From a virus: 41,563 nt of DNA. This document shows positions 16,379-24,667 of the stretch, piece by piece. Each line of letters starts with the position of its first letter. The first letter of the stretch is position 1. Location of the stretch: positions 1-41,563 of IMG/VR virus record IMGVR_UViG_3300032157_000369; one strand, 5' to 3'. A model generated the notes under the pieces. It had not been told where the DNA came from. It ran no database searches and worked only from the letters and a program-made list of their open reading frames with translations. The position numbers and the translations under genes were made by a program.

Positions 16379-17058
16379 GCGCCGATCCGTGCCTTCAGCG
16401 CCGCCAGCCCCGCCGCGCGCTCGGCGCCGAGCGTGGCGTACAGCAGGTTGTCGGCCTCGCTCGTCTTCGTGACGCCACGCACCAGGCGGTACGTGTCGTC
16501 GTCCGGCGCCTTGCCGTATTTCTTGTGCATGTGCTCGGTGACAACATGCCGCAGGAACTCCAGCCTGCCGAGGTCCTTGGCGAGCTCTTCGACCCACTGG
16601 TCGACGCAGAAATGGCGGAACTCCGTGCGCACCATGTAGCCGAGCGCGTCGACCCAGCGCCGCGTGGTGAAAAAGTGCTCGCACTTCTCGCGGTCCAGGC
16701 CGTTGTTGCTGTAGGCCACGAGCAGGCCATCCGGTACCGCGGCGAAGGCGGCGCGCACCTGGTCGTCCCAGCCCTGCGTGCGGAACAGGATGTCGTCGGC
16801 GCCGGCGAACAGGATGTCGCCCGCCGCGCGGTTCTGCAGGAACTCGATGCCCAGGCCGTAGCTCTGCATGCGCCACGCCGGGAACAGCTTCGCGCCGCTC
16901 GGCGGCTCGGCGAAGTACTGCGCGGCGCAGGCGTCCTCTTCGGACACTCGCACCAGGACCTCGATGTCGGCTGGCCGCGATGCGGTACCGAACACTGAGG
17001 ACACCATCTCCTCGAGCCGCGCGGGGCGGCCCCACGTCGGCACCAGGATGGAAATCAT
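16375..17058 (-). CDS. GT-A (family 2-like) glycosyltransferase
   Basis: 227 residues opening with MISILVPTWGRPARLEEMV, the characteristic N-terminus of family 2 glycosyltransferases, followed by a GADDILF segment (about residues 89-95) in the place of the metal-binding DxD. The later VRTEFRHFCVDQWVEEL probably contributes to acceptor binding. It is coupled to the upstream GT9-like gene by ATGA and to the downstream gene by GTGA. Likely a cytoplasmic transferase with no membrane segment. Confidence 0.8.
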   Translation of the reverse strand: MISILVPTWGRPARLEEMVSSVFGTASRPADIEVLVRVSEEDACAAQYFAEPPSGAKLFPAWRMQSYGLGIEFLQNRAAGDILFAGADDILFRTQGWDDQVRAAFAAVPDGLLVAYSNNGLDREKCEHFFTTRRWVDALGYMVRTEFRHFCVDQWVEELAKDLGRLEFLRHVVTEHMHKKYGKAPDDDTYRLVRGVTKTSEADNLLYATLGAERAAGLAALKARIGA

Positions 17059-17819
17059 GCGGCTTTCCTCAGCAGATTGCGCAATGCGGCGGCGACCTTC
17101 TCGGGCGTGATCTCGTTCATGGCCTCGGCGCAGTGCGGACAACGCACGCGCGAACCGCAGCCCAGCGGAAAGCGTTCGTCTTCGACGTAGAAATCGACCT
17201 GCCCCGCGTAGCCCGTCACCTTCGGGCTGATGTAGCCGCCGCGGATCACGATCGCCGGCACATTTAGCGCCGCCGCCGCGTGGTGCAGCGCGCCCTCATG
17301 CACGACTGCCGCGCGCGCGCCGGCGAGCAGCCCGCAGGCATCCATGAAACTCGAGGTCGGGATATGGCGCACCTTGTGCAATCGCGGTCCGGTGTGCTCG
17401 CCGATCTGCACCCAGTTCACGTCCGGCATGAGCGTGAGCAGCGCCTTCCACCGCTCGATGCCCCATACCTTGTTCGGCGGCGCCTTCGCCTTGATGCTCG
17501 GGTTGAACACCACCGCACCCTGCGTCTCCCGCATCAGCGCACGTGCCGAGGACGTGAGGTGAAGCTCCGCGGGCTCAGGCTGGTACGCTCTGAAGGTGCG
17601 TGCGATCGCGGTCTCATCGACCAGGTAGTGGCGACGGCCGTTGACGTAGCCCACTAGCGCATCGCATTCCTCACCGGGCCGCGCCATGTACGCGATGCCC
17701 TCCCAGGCGTAGTGCCAGCGCCGCACCCCGTGCTTGTCCAGTATGCCGACCTTGCACGCGCCGGCGCGCGCCATCCGCCGCGCCTCGCCGGCCACCATCA
17801 ACTCGTCTCCGATGCCCAT
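17055..17819 (-). CDS. GT9-like (heptosyltransferase-type) glycosyltransferase
   Basis: 254 residues. Residues about 98-200 match the GT9 C-terminal domain: VVFNPSIKAKA, WKALLTLMPDVNWVQIGEH, SFMDACGLLAGARAAVVHEG, then HHAAAALNVPAIVIRGG. The C-terminus carries a Cys cluster (GCGSRVRCPHC) seen in some members. GT9 enzymes transfer heptose or related sugars in lipopolysaccharide synthesis. Start at ATG 17819 overlaps the upstream stop; the longer frame to 18056 is a shadow. Confidence 0.8.
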   Translation of the reverse strand: MGIGDELMVAGEARRMARAGACKVGILDKHGVRRWHYAWEGIAYMARPGEECDALVGYVNGRRHYLVDETAIARTFRAYQPEPAELHLTSSARALMRETQGAVVFNPSIKAKAPPNKVWGIERWKALLTLMPDVNWVQIGEHTGPRLHKVRHIPTSSFMDACGLLAGARAAVVHEGALHHAAAALNVPAIVIRGGYISPKVTGYAGQVDFYVEDERFPLGCGSRVRCPHCAEAMNEITPEKVAAALRNLLRKAA

Positions 17820-18499
17820 CAGCGCAGGACGAAGGCGTCCGCAAAGGCCTGCATCTGGTGCTTGCGCTTGCCCTTGAAATGCACGGCGAACGGGTTGCCC
17901 TTGCCAGCGATGCCGTTGACGCCGGGCGTCATGTTGAAGCGCTTGCACGGAAGAAACCGGATCCGCGCGCCCTGCCGCATCCAGTCGCCGTTTTCGTGCA
18001 CCGGCGCCGCCGCCTTGCTGACAGCCTGCTGGTCGCCGCCCCAGTGCCCCTGGCACAGCTCGTAGGCGGCGCGGAAGAACTTGAGCGCGGCCTCGCGCGC
18101 ACCCGCGGAGACGTACATGACGCCGTTGTTGATGGGCGAGTCAGGCTCGATACGGCTCGTCAGCCCGATATCGAAACCATCCCCGAAGGCACCGGCCAGG
18201 TCGCGGGCAATGACGACATCGCAATCGGCCAGCACCAGGTGATCCTTGTTGTCCCACTGCTCAAGGGCCGCGATCTGGCCCGCGACCATGGCGAACGAAA
18301 ACTTTTCCGGCAGCTCGGCCTTGATCACGTCGAACGCGGGCAGATCCTGATCGCTCACCACCCGGTGCCGGTGGCCGAAGCGCTCGCAGCTGCGGCGCTG
18401 CAAATCCATCAGCTGCAGATACTTCGCCATTTCCAGCGTCGCGCTCCGGACCGCACGGTCGTTCGGACGCGGCGCCCAGACTGGGATGACGTCGATCAC
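17819..18499 (-). CDS. glycosyltransferase-like protein with DCD motif
   Basis: 226 residues from a GTG start (18499, GTGA). It has the layout of GT-A, family 8-like transferases: [27 protein letters not shown] provides a hydrophobic strand ending in D-C-D (about residues 92-94), followed by [13 protein letters not shown] and HWGGDQQAV motifs typical of the nucleotide-sugar pocket, and a late [14 protein letters not shown] am fairly confident of the fold but not of the sugar. It is in the same coupled run of genes. Confidence 0.7.
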   Translation of the reverse strand: MIDVIPVWAPRPNDRAVRSATLEMAKYLQLMDLQRRSCERFGHRHRVVSDQDLPAFDVIKAELPEKFSFAMVAGQIAALEQWDNKDHLVLADCDVVIARDLAGAFGDGFDIGLTSRIEPDSPINNGVMYVSAGAREAALKFFRAAYELCQGHWGGDQQAVSKAAAPVHENGDWMRQGARIRFLPCKRFNMTPGVNGIAGKGNPFAVHFKGKRKHQMQAFADAFVLR

Positions 18500-19542
18500 C
18501 GCAGCCCGTTCTTGACGGCGTCGCACACCTGGTCGACCTCCGCCAACGTCATTTGCGGCCAGAGCGGCAGGCTCAGAACCTCGTCGGACTGGCGCTCCGC
18601 GAGCGGGAAATCGCCGCGCTCCCAACCAAGGCGCGCATAGGCCGGCTGCAGGTGCGGCGGGACCGGGTAATGCACCATCGTCGGAATGCCGGCGTTCTGC
18701 AGCACCTCCCGGAAGCGATCGCGATCGCCGTAACGAATCACGAACTGATGCCAGACGCGGCCCGGCGTGTCCGAAGGCAGCTGCAGGTCCTCGTCCAGCA
18801 GGTTCTCTATGTAGCGGCGCGCCAAGGCTTCGCGCTGCGCGTTGTGCCGGTCCAGGTGCCGCAGCTTCACGCGCAAGATCGCCGCCTGCAGCTCGTCCAG
18901 CCGGGAGTTGATCCCGCGCTCGACATGGCTGTTCTTGAATTTCGACCCGTAGTTCGCGAGCACCCGCACGCGTTCGGCGAGCTCATCGTCGTTGGTCGTC
19001 ACCGCTCCGCCGTCGCCGTAGCAGCCGAGGTTCTTGGTGGGGTAGAAGCTGAATGCCCCAGCCAGCCCCAACGATCCGACCCTGCGCCCATTCACCATCG
19101 CGCCATGCGCCTGGGCGCAGTCCTCGATGACAGGCAGTTCCTCGATCTCCTCCTCGCCTGCCGGTACCGGCTGCCCGAACAGATGCACCGCGAGCAGCGC
19201 GCGAGTCCGGCCGGTGACCACGTCGGACACGCCCGGCTCGAACGGCACGGGCATCGCCCCGACCGCGCTCACCGCGAGCCAGTCCGCGATATAGCCGTTC
19301 GACGGCACCAGGACCTCGTCGCCGTCGGCCACGTCCAGCGCCATCAGGATCAGGCGCATCGCGTCGAGGCAGTTGCCGACTCCGATGCAATGTTTCACGC
19401 CGATGTAGGCGGCGAACTCTTGCTCGAAGGCCTCGACCTCGGGGCCCAGGATGTACTGTCCAGACGTCAAGACCCGGCGCACGGCGCCATCGATCTCATC
19501 GCGCAATTCCAGATAGCCGGCCTGCGCGTCGAAGAATTTCAT
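18496..19542 (-). CDS. DegT/DnrJ/EryC1/StrS-type sugar aminotransferase
   Basis: 348 residues. The family's landmarks are all visible: [16 protein letters not shown] (PLP phosphate region), [11 protein letters not shown] (Asp141 to the pyridine nitrogen), [17 protein letters not shown] with Lys170 as Schiff-base lysine, and the [11 protein letters not shown] and [10 protein letters not shown] segments. These PLP enzymes make 3- or 4-amino-deoxy NDP-sugars. In a phage, this suggests that the cassette makes an unusual amino-sugar itself. No NDP-sugar dehydratase or reductase is present in the window, so the ketosugar substrate would have to come from the host. Confidence 0.93.
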   Translation of the reverse strand: MKFFDAQAGYLELRDEIDGAVRRVLTSGQYILGPEVEAFEQEFAAYIGVKHCIGVGNCLDAMRLILMALDVADGDEVLVPSNGYIADWLAVSAVGAMPVPFEPGVSDVVTGRTRALLAVHLFGQPVPAGEEEIEELPVIEDCAQAHGAMVNGRRVGSLGLAGAFSFYPTKNLGCYGDGGAVTTNDDELAERVRVLANYGSKFKNSHVERGINSRLDELQAAILRVKLRHLDRHNAQREALARRYIENLLDEDLQLPSDTPGRVWHQFVIRYGDRDRFREVLQNAGIPTMVHYPVPPHLQPAYARLGWERGDFPLAERQSDEVLSLPLWPQMTLAEVDQVCDAVKNGLR

Positions 19543-20351
19543 GCAAGCAACCTCTTGAACGGCTCGCCGCTGGAGATCTCCGCCAGCGTCCACTGCGCCC
19601 AGGCCAGGCGCTCGAAGGCGGGCTCGCGCTCGCCGATGGAGATCTGGTCGACCTCCTCGATCCGCCCCGGCGCGGCGCCCTTGAGGATCCAGAACGGCGC
19701 CGTGCAGATCACCTGGACGCCGGCGACGAGCGCGTGCACGCCGGCTGAGCTCGCCCAAATGACCATCGCGTGCGCGCCCTCGAGGTCCGCCGACAGCGGC
19801 ACCTTCGGCGGATTGCTCTGCCAGTTGCCCGGGTGCGGCCGGATGCGGATCGGCCGGTCGGTGAATTTCTTCAGGTGCTCGGCCGTGCGTTCGGCCCAGT
19901 CGGTGGGCATGATGAAATCGGGCCGCCCGAAGGACCGATTCGGGCAGACCAGGATGTGTTTGCCACCGGACTGGATGCGTCCCAGCTCGATGCCCAGCGC
20001 GCGCCACCGCGCACCATAGGTTTCGGTCTCGGCGAGCCAGCTGCCGCCTGCGCGGTCAGGCCACTTGCCGGAGCCGTTGTGCCCGCCTTCCGCGATCGCG
20101 TACAGCTGGTGCCCGTTCGCGTCCCTGCCGACGTAGCCGTTTTCCGCCACGATCACCCGCCCGCCGCCCGCTTCGACGCGGCAGGCCAGGTTGTGGTTGT
20201 CGCCGTAGCGATTCCAGATGACGAGCACGTCGCACTTGTCGCCGTGCATCGGGCTGCCCTTGCGCAGATCCAGTCCGGCCGCCTTGAGGCCGGCATCGAA
20301 GGCCTCGCGCCTGTAGATCGGGCCCGGGCGAATGAGGCTATAGGCTCGCAA
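19539..20351 (-). CDS. glycosyltransferase-like (GT-B, capsule-type) protein
   Basis: 270 residues from a TTG start at 20351, 14 bases inside the upstream gene; no better start is visible and the first residues ([17 protein letters not shown]) look conserved. Segments [26 protein letters not shown] and [16 protein letters not shown] fit capsule-polysaccharide-type GT-B enzymes. It is a paralogue of the 15599-16378 gene. Its stop overlaps the aminotransferase start (ATGA). Confidence 0.7.
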   Translation of the reverse strand: MRAYSLIRPGPIYRREAFDAGLKAAGLDLRKGSPMHGDKCDVLVIWNRYGDNHNLACRVEAGGGRVIVAENGYVGRDANGHQLYAIAEGGHNGSGKWPDRAGGSWLAETETYGARWRALGIELGRIQSGGKHILVCPNRSFGRPDFIMPTDWAERTAEHLKKFTDRPIRIRPHPGNWQSNPPKVPLSADLEGAHAMVIWASSAGVHALVAGVQVICTAPFWILKGAAPGRIEEVDQISIGEREPAFERLAWAQWTLAEISSGEPFKRLLA

Positions 20352-21191
20352 GGAACTCCTCGATCGTGGAGCGCGGAAAACAGTCGATGGCGCTTCCCGG
20401 GCTGCAGTTGACGACGCGCACGCCCAACTCGGTGAGCCGCGGCGTGGTGGTGCGCATCGTCAGGACCATGTCCTTGTACGTAGGCGCCGTCTTGTCCGGG
20501 TGGTCGCCGAACCAGTGCTTCTTGCGGTTGACGCCTTCCTTGGCGTCGTAGCCCAGCAATCCGATCGGCCCGCCACCCGCGAGCACCGCGATGTTCAGCG
20601 CCATGTGCCCGCTGTTGCCGCCGGTGATGATCTCCTCCGGTTTCGCTGACAAGCCCTCACGGCCGCCGTTGCGCAGCATGTGGATCTCGTCGTCGCCGAC
20701 GTCTGCGCCGGTGTTCTGGATCGTGCATTTCTGCCCGGCGAACGTGATGAACCCCGGCTTCTCCCTGTGCCAGGTCCACCACTTCGAATCGGCGAAAAAC
20801 AGTAGATCGGCGAACGGCGCGAGGCGGTAGGCGTCGTTTATTGCGACGACTTTGCAGCGCCCTTTTTCGTGCGCCGATTTGACCGCCCCGACCTGACCTT
20901 CGGTGAGGCTGGAACCTCCGGCAATGCAGACGACAGCGGCGCCGCGCCAGGACTCAGGATCGACTTCCGAAAACCGATCCGCCGGTCGAACTGGACGGCG
21001 CCGAAGAACTTTTTTTCCGGAAGCTCCCTTGCCGCGCCCTCTGCAGGGCCGGTGACCGCTTCGACTACCTGCGCATCGATGAGATCGCGCGCGCGTGACG
21101 TGCGCAGCCACAGCACCTGGCCGGGCCGCATGCGCCCTTCCTCGATGATGTGGCGGCCGAGCGCGCGCACCTGGACATGGTCAGGACTCAA
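20338..21191 (-). CDS. possible frameshift-fusion gene: small phage domain plus DUF115/Maf-like domain
   Basis: Two frames appear to encode one product. The first, from ATG 21191, gives MSPDHVQVRALGRHIIEEG ... LPEKK (61 residues, resembling a small conserved head-region protein). The second starts near VLRRRPVRPADRFSEV and continues to 20338, with AAVVCIAGGSSLT near its start, as in DUF115/Maf-like or 6-hydroxymethylpterin-type folds. The second frame has no ATG, GTG or TTG between the slippery site and its conserved core; its only upstream start is GTG 21111 with a poor ribosome site. A -1 shift at A_AAA_AAG (21009-21015) would make a 284-residue protein. Alternatives are a homopolymer sequencing error or two separate genes (20838-21191 and 20338-21111). 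Confidence 0.55.
21009..21015 (-). promoter_or_regulatory. candidate -1 frameshift heptamer A_AAA_AAG
   Basis: On the minus strand the upstream frame reads CCG GAA AAA AAG TTC. The heptamer A AAA AAG is in -1 phase and is the sequence used at the Escherichia coli dnaX site. After slippage the next codon, GTT at 21009, is in frame with the downstream conserved domain. I see no obvious downstream pseudoknot. Confidence 0.45.
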
Positions 21192-21202
21192 GGGAACCTC
21201 TG

Positions 21203-21236
21203 GAAAAAAATCCCGGGGACCGAAGCCCCCGGGAAA
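21203..21236 (-). terminator. intrinsic terminator after the major capsid gene
   Basis: Minus-strand transcript: a strong GC stem (TCCCGGGG / CCCCGGGA type, 21211-21234) with a CTTCGG loop, then seven U residues (21210-21204). It lies 20 bases past the capsid stop and before the next gene at 21191. It should limit transcription into the sugar cassette and connector genes unless antitermination is active. Confidence 0.88.
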
Positions 21237-21253
21237 ACAGGGAAGAAAAAAGC

Positions 21254-22516
21254 TCAGCCGGCGAAGCTGATGTTGCCTTTCACCACCGCCGCGGCGCGCA
21301 GCATGCAGAACGCGAGCCGCTCTTCGGCGAGGATCGCCACCATGTTGCGGGTGAAGAAGTCCGCGTGCTGGTCGGAGACCCGCACCGTGGCGTCTTCGCG
21401 GTCCACGATCTCGCAGCCCAGGAGGAAGTTCCCCGCGGTGAACGTGCCGGCGGTCTGGCTCTGCGTCGCGACCACGTCCTTGGCCCAGACCATCGGCCGC
21501 GTCATGCCGTGCGGATCCGAGAACAGGTAGCGGCCCTGCGTGTCCTTCAGCAGGAGGATGTCGCGCCAGTCGTTCGGGTGCAGGATCACCGCCGTCGCGT
21601 CGAACTCCGACAGGCTGATCTGCACGAACGCCTTGAGCAGCGTGTCGAGCGCCGTCTGGTTGGTGACGCCGCCGGTGAAGGCGGTAGCTTGGTTGTTGAT
21701 GCCGTTCAGCTCGCCGTTGGCACCGGACGAGTTGAGCAGCTCGTCCTCTTCCTCGAGCGCCAGGCCATAACGCAGCCGGCCGTCGATGTAGCCCTGCAGG
21801 CCGGGGGCGTCGGCAAGGATCTGGCGCGAAGCCGGGACCCAGTGCGCGAGCGTGGTGACCGCGACCTGCGAGAGCGAGAAGGTGATGCCCGACTCGTTCT
21901 TGGGCGCGCCTTCCTGCCCGGGCGTCGGCGACGTGGTGTCGTACTGCGGGCCGGCGTTGTTCGTGAAGACGTTCTCTTTCACGAACTCGACCATGTTGCT
22001 GTTGGTCGTGCGCTTGGCGCAGATATCGCGGATCGTCAGCCGGCGAAGGCCCGGCATGATGATGCCTTCCCGACGGTCGGCCGGCACGAGCGGATACAGC
22101 GTGCCCGTGGTGCTCTGCGCCGACTCGGTGATCGCCACGTTGTGGAAGCTGCCGATCGTGACCGCGGCCATCTTGCGATCGCCCAGGTTCTTCAGCGCTG
22201 CCGCATATTCCGGCGACTCGATGACCTTGGCGCCGATCGACTTCTGCGCTTCCGGGCCCGACCGGCGGTCGGCCTTCTGCTCGAGATCGCGCATGCGGTC
22301 CTTCATGTCCTTCAGGCCTTCGCTCAGCTGGTTGCCCAGCGTGCCCAGGTCGGTGAGCTTCTTGTTGGTTTCGGCGTGGATCGTGCCTTCCCGGCGCGCT
22401 TCCTCGAGGGCCGCCGTGGCGGTGTCCTGGATGCGCTTGACGTTGTCGCCCATCTCCGCGAAGGCTTTCTCGCAGGCGGCGTTGAGCTCCTTGAGCTCGG
22501 TAGCATTGAATTTCAT
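21254..22516 (-). CDS. HK97-family major capsid protein with N-terminal delta domain
   Basis: 420 residues. Residues 1-100 are a charged coiled coil, the scaffold-like delta domain normally removed by the protease. From about residue 115 the HK97 fold follows (AITESAQSTTGTLYPLVPADRREGI, VEFVKENVFTNNAGPQYD, AHWVPASRQILADAPGLQGYI, GLALEEEDELLNSSG) and ends with the axial/P-domain strands (VAILAEERLAFCMLRAAAVVKGN). About 300 residues would remain after cleavage. ATG 22516 is preceded by AGAGAGG at good spacing, the clearest ribosome site in the head operon. Followed by a terminator, which suits a gene needing high expression. Confidence 0.95.
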   Translation of the reverse strand: MKFNATELKELNAACEKAFAEMGDNVKRIQDTATAALEEARREGTIHAETNKKLTDLGTLGNQLSEGLKDMKDRMRDLEQKADRRSGPEAQKSIGAKVIESPEYAAALKNLGDRKMAAVTIGSFHNVAITESAQSTTGTLYPLVPADRREGIIMPGLRRLTIRDICAKRTTNSNMVEFVKENVFTNNAGPQYDTTSPTPGQEGAPKNESGITFSLSQVAVTTLAHWVPASRQILADAPGLQGYIDGRLRYGLALEEEDELLNSSGANGELNGINNQATAFTGGVTNQTALDTLLKAFVQISLSEFDATAVILHPNDWRDILLLKDTQGRYLFSDPHGMTRPMVWAKDVVATQSQTAGTFTAGNFLLGCEIVDREDATVRVSDQHADFFTRNMVAILAEERLAFCMLRAAAVVKGNISFAG

Positions 22517-22530
22517 CGGATTACCTCTCT
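22517..22530 (-). promoter_or_regulatory. strong ribosome binding site of the capsid gene
   Basis: Minus-strand sequence AGAGAGGTAATCCG directly before ATG 22516 gives a purine-rich Shine-Dalgarno with seven bases spacing. Most neighbours depend on overlap coupling instead, so this site singles out the capsid gene for independent, high initiation. It selects this ATG over the long upstream open frame. Confidence 0.6.
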
Positions 22531-23384
22531 GAGTGGATGGATTTGACCCACGAGCTGCTGCTCGCGGCGAATGCTGCGACTTCTGGTGAAACAACATTCC
22601 CAGCGCTCGGCGTGGGTTCGGGGGCAGCGCCCGGCGTGCTCCCGAGGGTGCGAAGCAGTGCGCGCCGCTCGGAACGCGGCATGCCTTGCTTCGCGAGTAA
22701 AGCGTCCACGCGGCGCATCGCCGCCGCACTGGTCGCGGTGTTCGTGTCTTTTTCCTCCACCTGGTCGGCGGGCAGGAGCTCGTCGGCGAATCCCTCGTCG
22801 ACGGCTTGAGAACCGTTCAGCCAGAGCTCCTGGTTGAGCATGTCGGCGATCGCGGCCTTGTCGCCGCCGGATCGCAGGGCGTAGATCTCGGCCAGGGCGT
22901 CGTCGAAGGGCTCCATCATGTCGGCCAGGGCACGCAGGTCGTGCCGGTTGCCGATCGCAACCGTCCAGGTGTTGTGCATCATCAGGAAGCCGGCGCGCGC
23001 TATCTGGATGTTGTCGCCCGCCATGGCCACCACCGAGGCGGCCGACGCCGCGATGCCGATCACGCGGACGTTGACCTTGCGCGGGTGGTCGCGCAGCAGG
23101 TTGTAGATCGCGAAGCCTTCGAAGACGTTGCCGCCCGGGGAGTTGATGTCGACGGTTACCTGGTTGTCGCCGATGTCGCGCAGCTGCGCGGCGACGCGCT
23201 TGGCGGTGACGCCTGAGCCATCCCAAGACTCACCGATCGGATCGTAGATGCCGATGGTGTTCTCGGACTGGCGTGCCTGCACGCCGGCGTTCCAGCGCGC
23301 GAGGACCGATTTCGGGATATCCCATTCGGTCCGCGGGGCGGTGCCAGCGACGATGGGAAGCTTGGGCAGCGCGCGTTTGCTCAT
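22521..23384 (-). CDS. ClpP-like head maturation protease
   Basis: 287 residues. The ClpP-type fold is evident: VDINSPGGNVFEGFAIYNLL (oxyanion strand region), IGIAASAASVVAMAGD with nucleophile Ser114, and LMMHNTW with His137. The ~90 C-terminal residues are a helical linker typical of phage protease-scaffold proteins. It would cleave the delta domain of the capsid protein inside the procapsid. ATG 23384 overlaps the portal stop (ATGA). Confidence 0.93.
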   Translation of the reverse strand: MSKRALPKLPIVAGTAPRTEWDIPKSVLARWNAGVQARQSENTIGIYDPIGESWDGSGVTAKRVAAQLRDIGDNQVTVDINSPGGNVFEGFAIYNLLRDHPRKVNVRVIGIAASAASVVAMAGDNIQIARAGFLMMHNTWTVAIGNRHDLRALADMMEPFDDALAEIYALRSGGDKAAIADMLNQELWLNGSQAVDEGFADELLPADQVEEKDTNTATSAAAMRRVDALLAKQGMPRSERRALLRTLGSTPGAAPEPTPSAGNVVSPEVAAFAASSSSWVKSIHSER

Positions 23385-24667
23385 TGCGTTCCTTTCGCTT
23401 GCGAGCGTTGCATGGTCTCCAGCAGCTGCAGGAGCGCCATGTTCGATTGCACCGTGTAGTCGTCCATGCCTTCCTCGTCCACGCGGTTGCGGTTCTCGAG
23501 CGCGCGCACCTCGTTGCGGCTGAAGACGCCGTTCTGCAGGAGGATCGAGTACAGCTGGGCCCGCGCCTGGGAATCGGCGCGCAGCAGGCTTTCGAAGTTG
23601 AACTGCACGAAGTACTTGCGCCGGTCGGAGGGCTTGAAGAGGTCGCTCGCCTTGCGCTCGATGCGCCGGAAATACGGCAGCATCGTGTACATGATGAACT
23701 CGAGCGACAGCTGCTCGATGTTGTTGTTGGTTGCGCGCTCGAGGTCCGCGACCATGTGCGGCGAGATCCGCCACAGCCGGCAGATCTCCGGCACCTGCAT
23801 CTTGCGCAGCTCGAGGAACTGGGCGTCCTTAGGCGCGAAGACGCCGTCGTCCAGCTCCATCCCGCCCTCGAGCAGGTAGGGCTTGCCGTAGTTGGTCAGG
23901 CCCTGGTGCAGTTTCGCGAGCTTCTCTTCCGCCAGCTTGCGCTGGTCGGTGGTCAGCCAGCCCGGGATCTTGACCAGCGCCGTCGGCGCCAAGCCGTTGG
24001 CGAACAGCTTCGCCTGCGCCTCCTCGCCAGCGAGCGCCAGGCCAAGCGCCTGGCGCGCGTAGCTGATCGGCGAAAGGCCGACCAGCCCGGTGTAGCCGAA
24101 GCCTTTCAGGTGCCAGATCTTTTCCTGCGGATATTCCTCGTACCGCCCGCGGTCGTTGACCTTGTAGTAGATCGATCCGTCCGTTTCGCGACGCTTGGGC
24201 TCGCAGCGCGCAGCGCGCACCGGCAACAGCGTCCGCGCCTCGCCGCTCGGCTTGCGGGTGACGATCGCGTAGCCGTTGCCACGCGCCGCAAGATTGGTGA
24301 GCCCGGCCTCGATGAACTCGACGCCGTTCATGTCGGCGTTCGGCTGGTTGAAGAGCAGGTCGCCGACCTCGTGGTCGACCTTGACCGCGTTGCCGTTCGC
24401 CTGGCGCTCGTAGACGGCGCCGGAGACCGAGCCGCCGGTTTCCGCGATCGTGCGCACGCACGCGAAGGCGGTGGTCACCGCCAGGGCGCTGTCGTCGTTG
24501 ATGACGGGCCCGGCACTCGACAGCTGGTTGTTGCCCCGGGCCCAGTTGCCGCCGTTGTCCTCCAGCAGGTTCAGCGTGACGCCGCCGCCCATGCTGGCCA
24601 GGAACGACCCTGCGCGAAGGGCGGCGCGGCGGAACAGATTCAGGCGGGTACCGGAGCTTTGAGCCAT
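23381..24667 (-). CDS. HK97-type portal protein
   Basis: 428 residues with the classic portal segments: AVTTAFACVRTIAETGGSV near residue 65, ARGNGYAIVTRKPSG (about 130), YEEYPQEKIWHLKGFGYTGLVGLSPISYA (about 185-210), VPEICRLWRISPHMVADLERATNNNIEQLSLEF (about 295-330), and FNFESLLRADSQARAQLY. It forms the dodecameric DNA channel at one capsid vertex. Its 5' end overlaps the large terminase by 28 bases. Confidence 0.95.
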   Translation of the reverse strand: MAQSSGTRLNLFRRAALRAGSFLASMGGGVTLNLLEDNGGNWARGNNQLSSAGPVINDDSALAVTTAFACVRTIAETGGSVSGAVYERQANGNAVKVDHEVGDLLFNQPNADMNGVEFIEAGLTNLAARGNGYAIVTRKPSGEARTLLPVRAARCEPKRRETDGSIYYKVNDRGRYEEYPQEKIWHLKGFGYTGLVGLSPISYARQALGLALAGEEAQAKLFANGLAPTALVKIPGWLTTDQRKLAEEKLAKLHQGLTNYGKPYLLEGGMELDDGVFAPKDAQFLELRKMQVPEICRLWRISPHMVADLERATNNNIEQLSLEFIMYTMLPYFRRIERKASDLFKPSDRRKYFVQFNFESLLRADSQARAQLYSILLQNGVFSRNEVRALENRNRVDEEGMDDYTVQSNMALLQLLETMQRSQAKGTQ

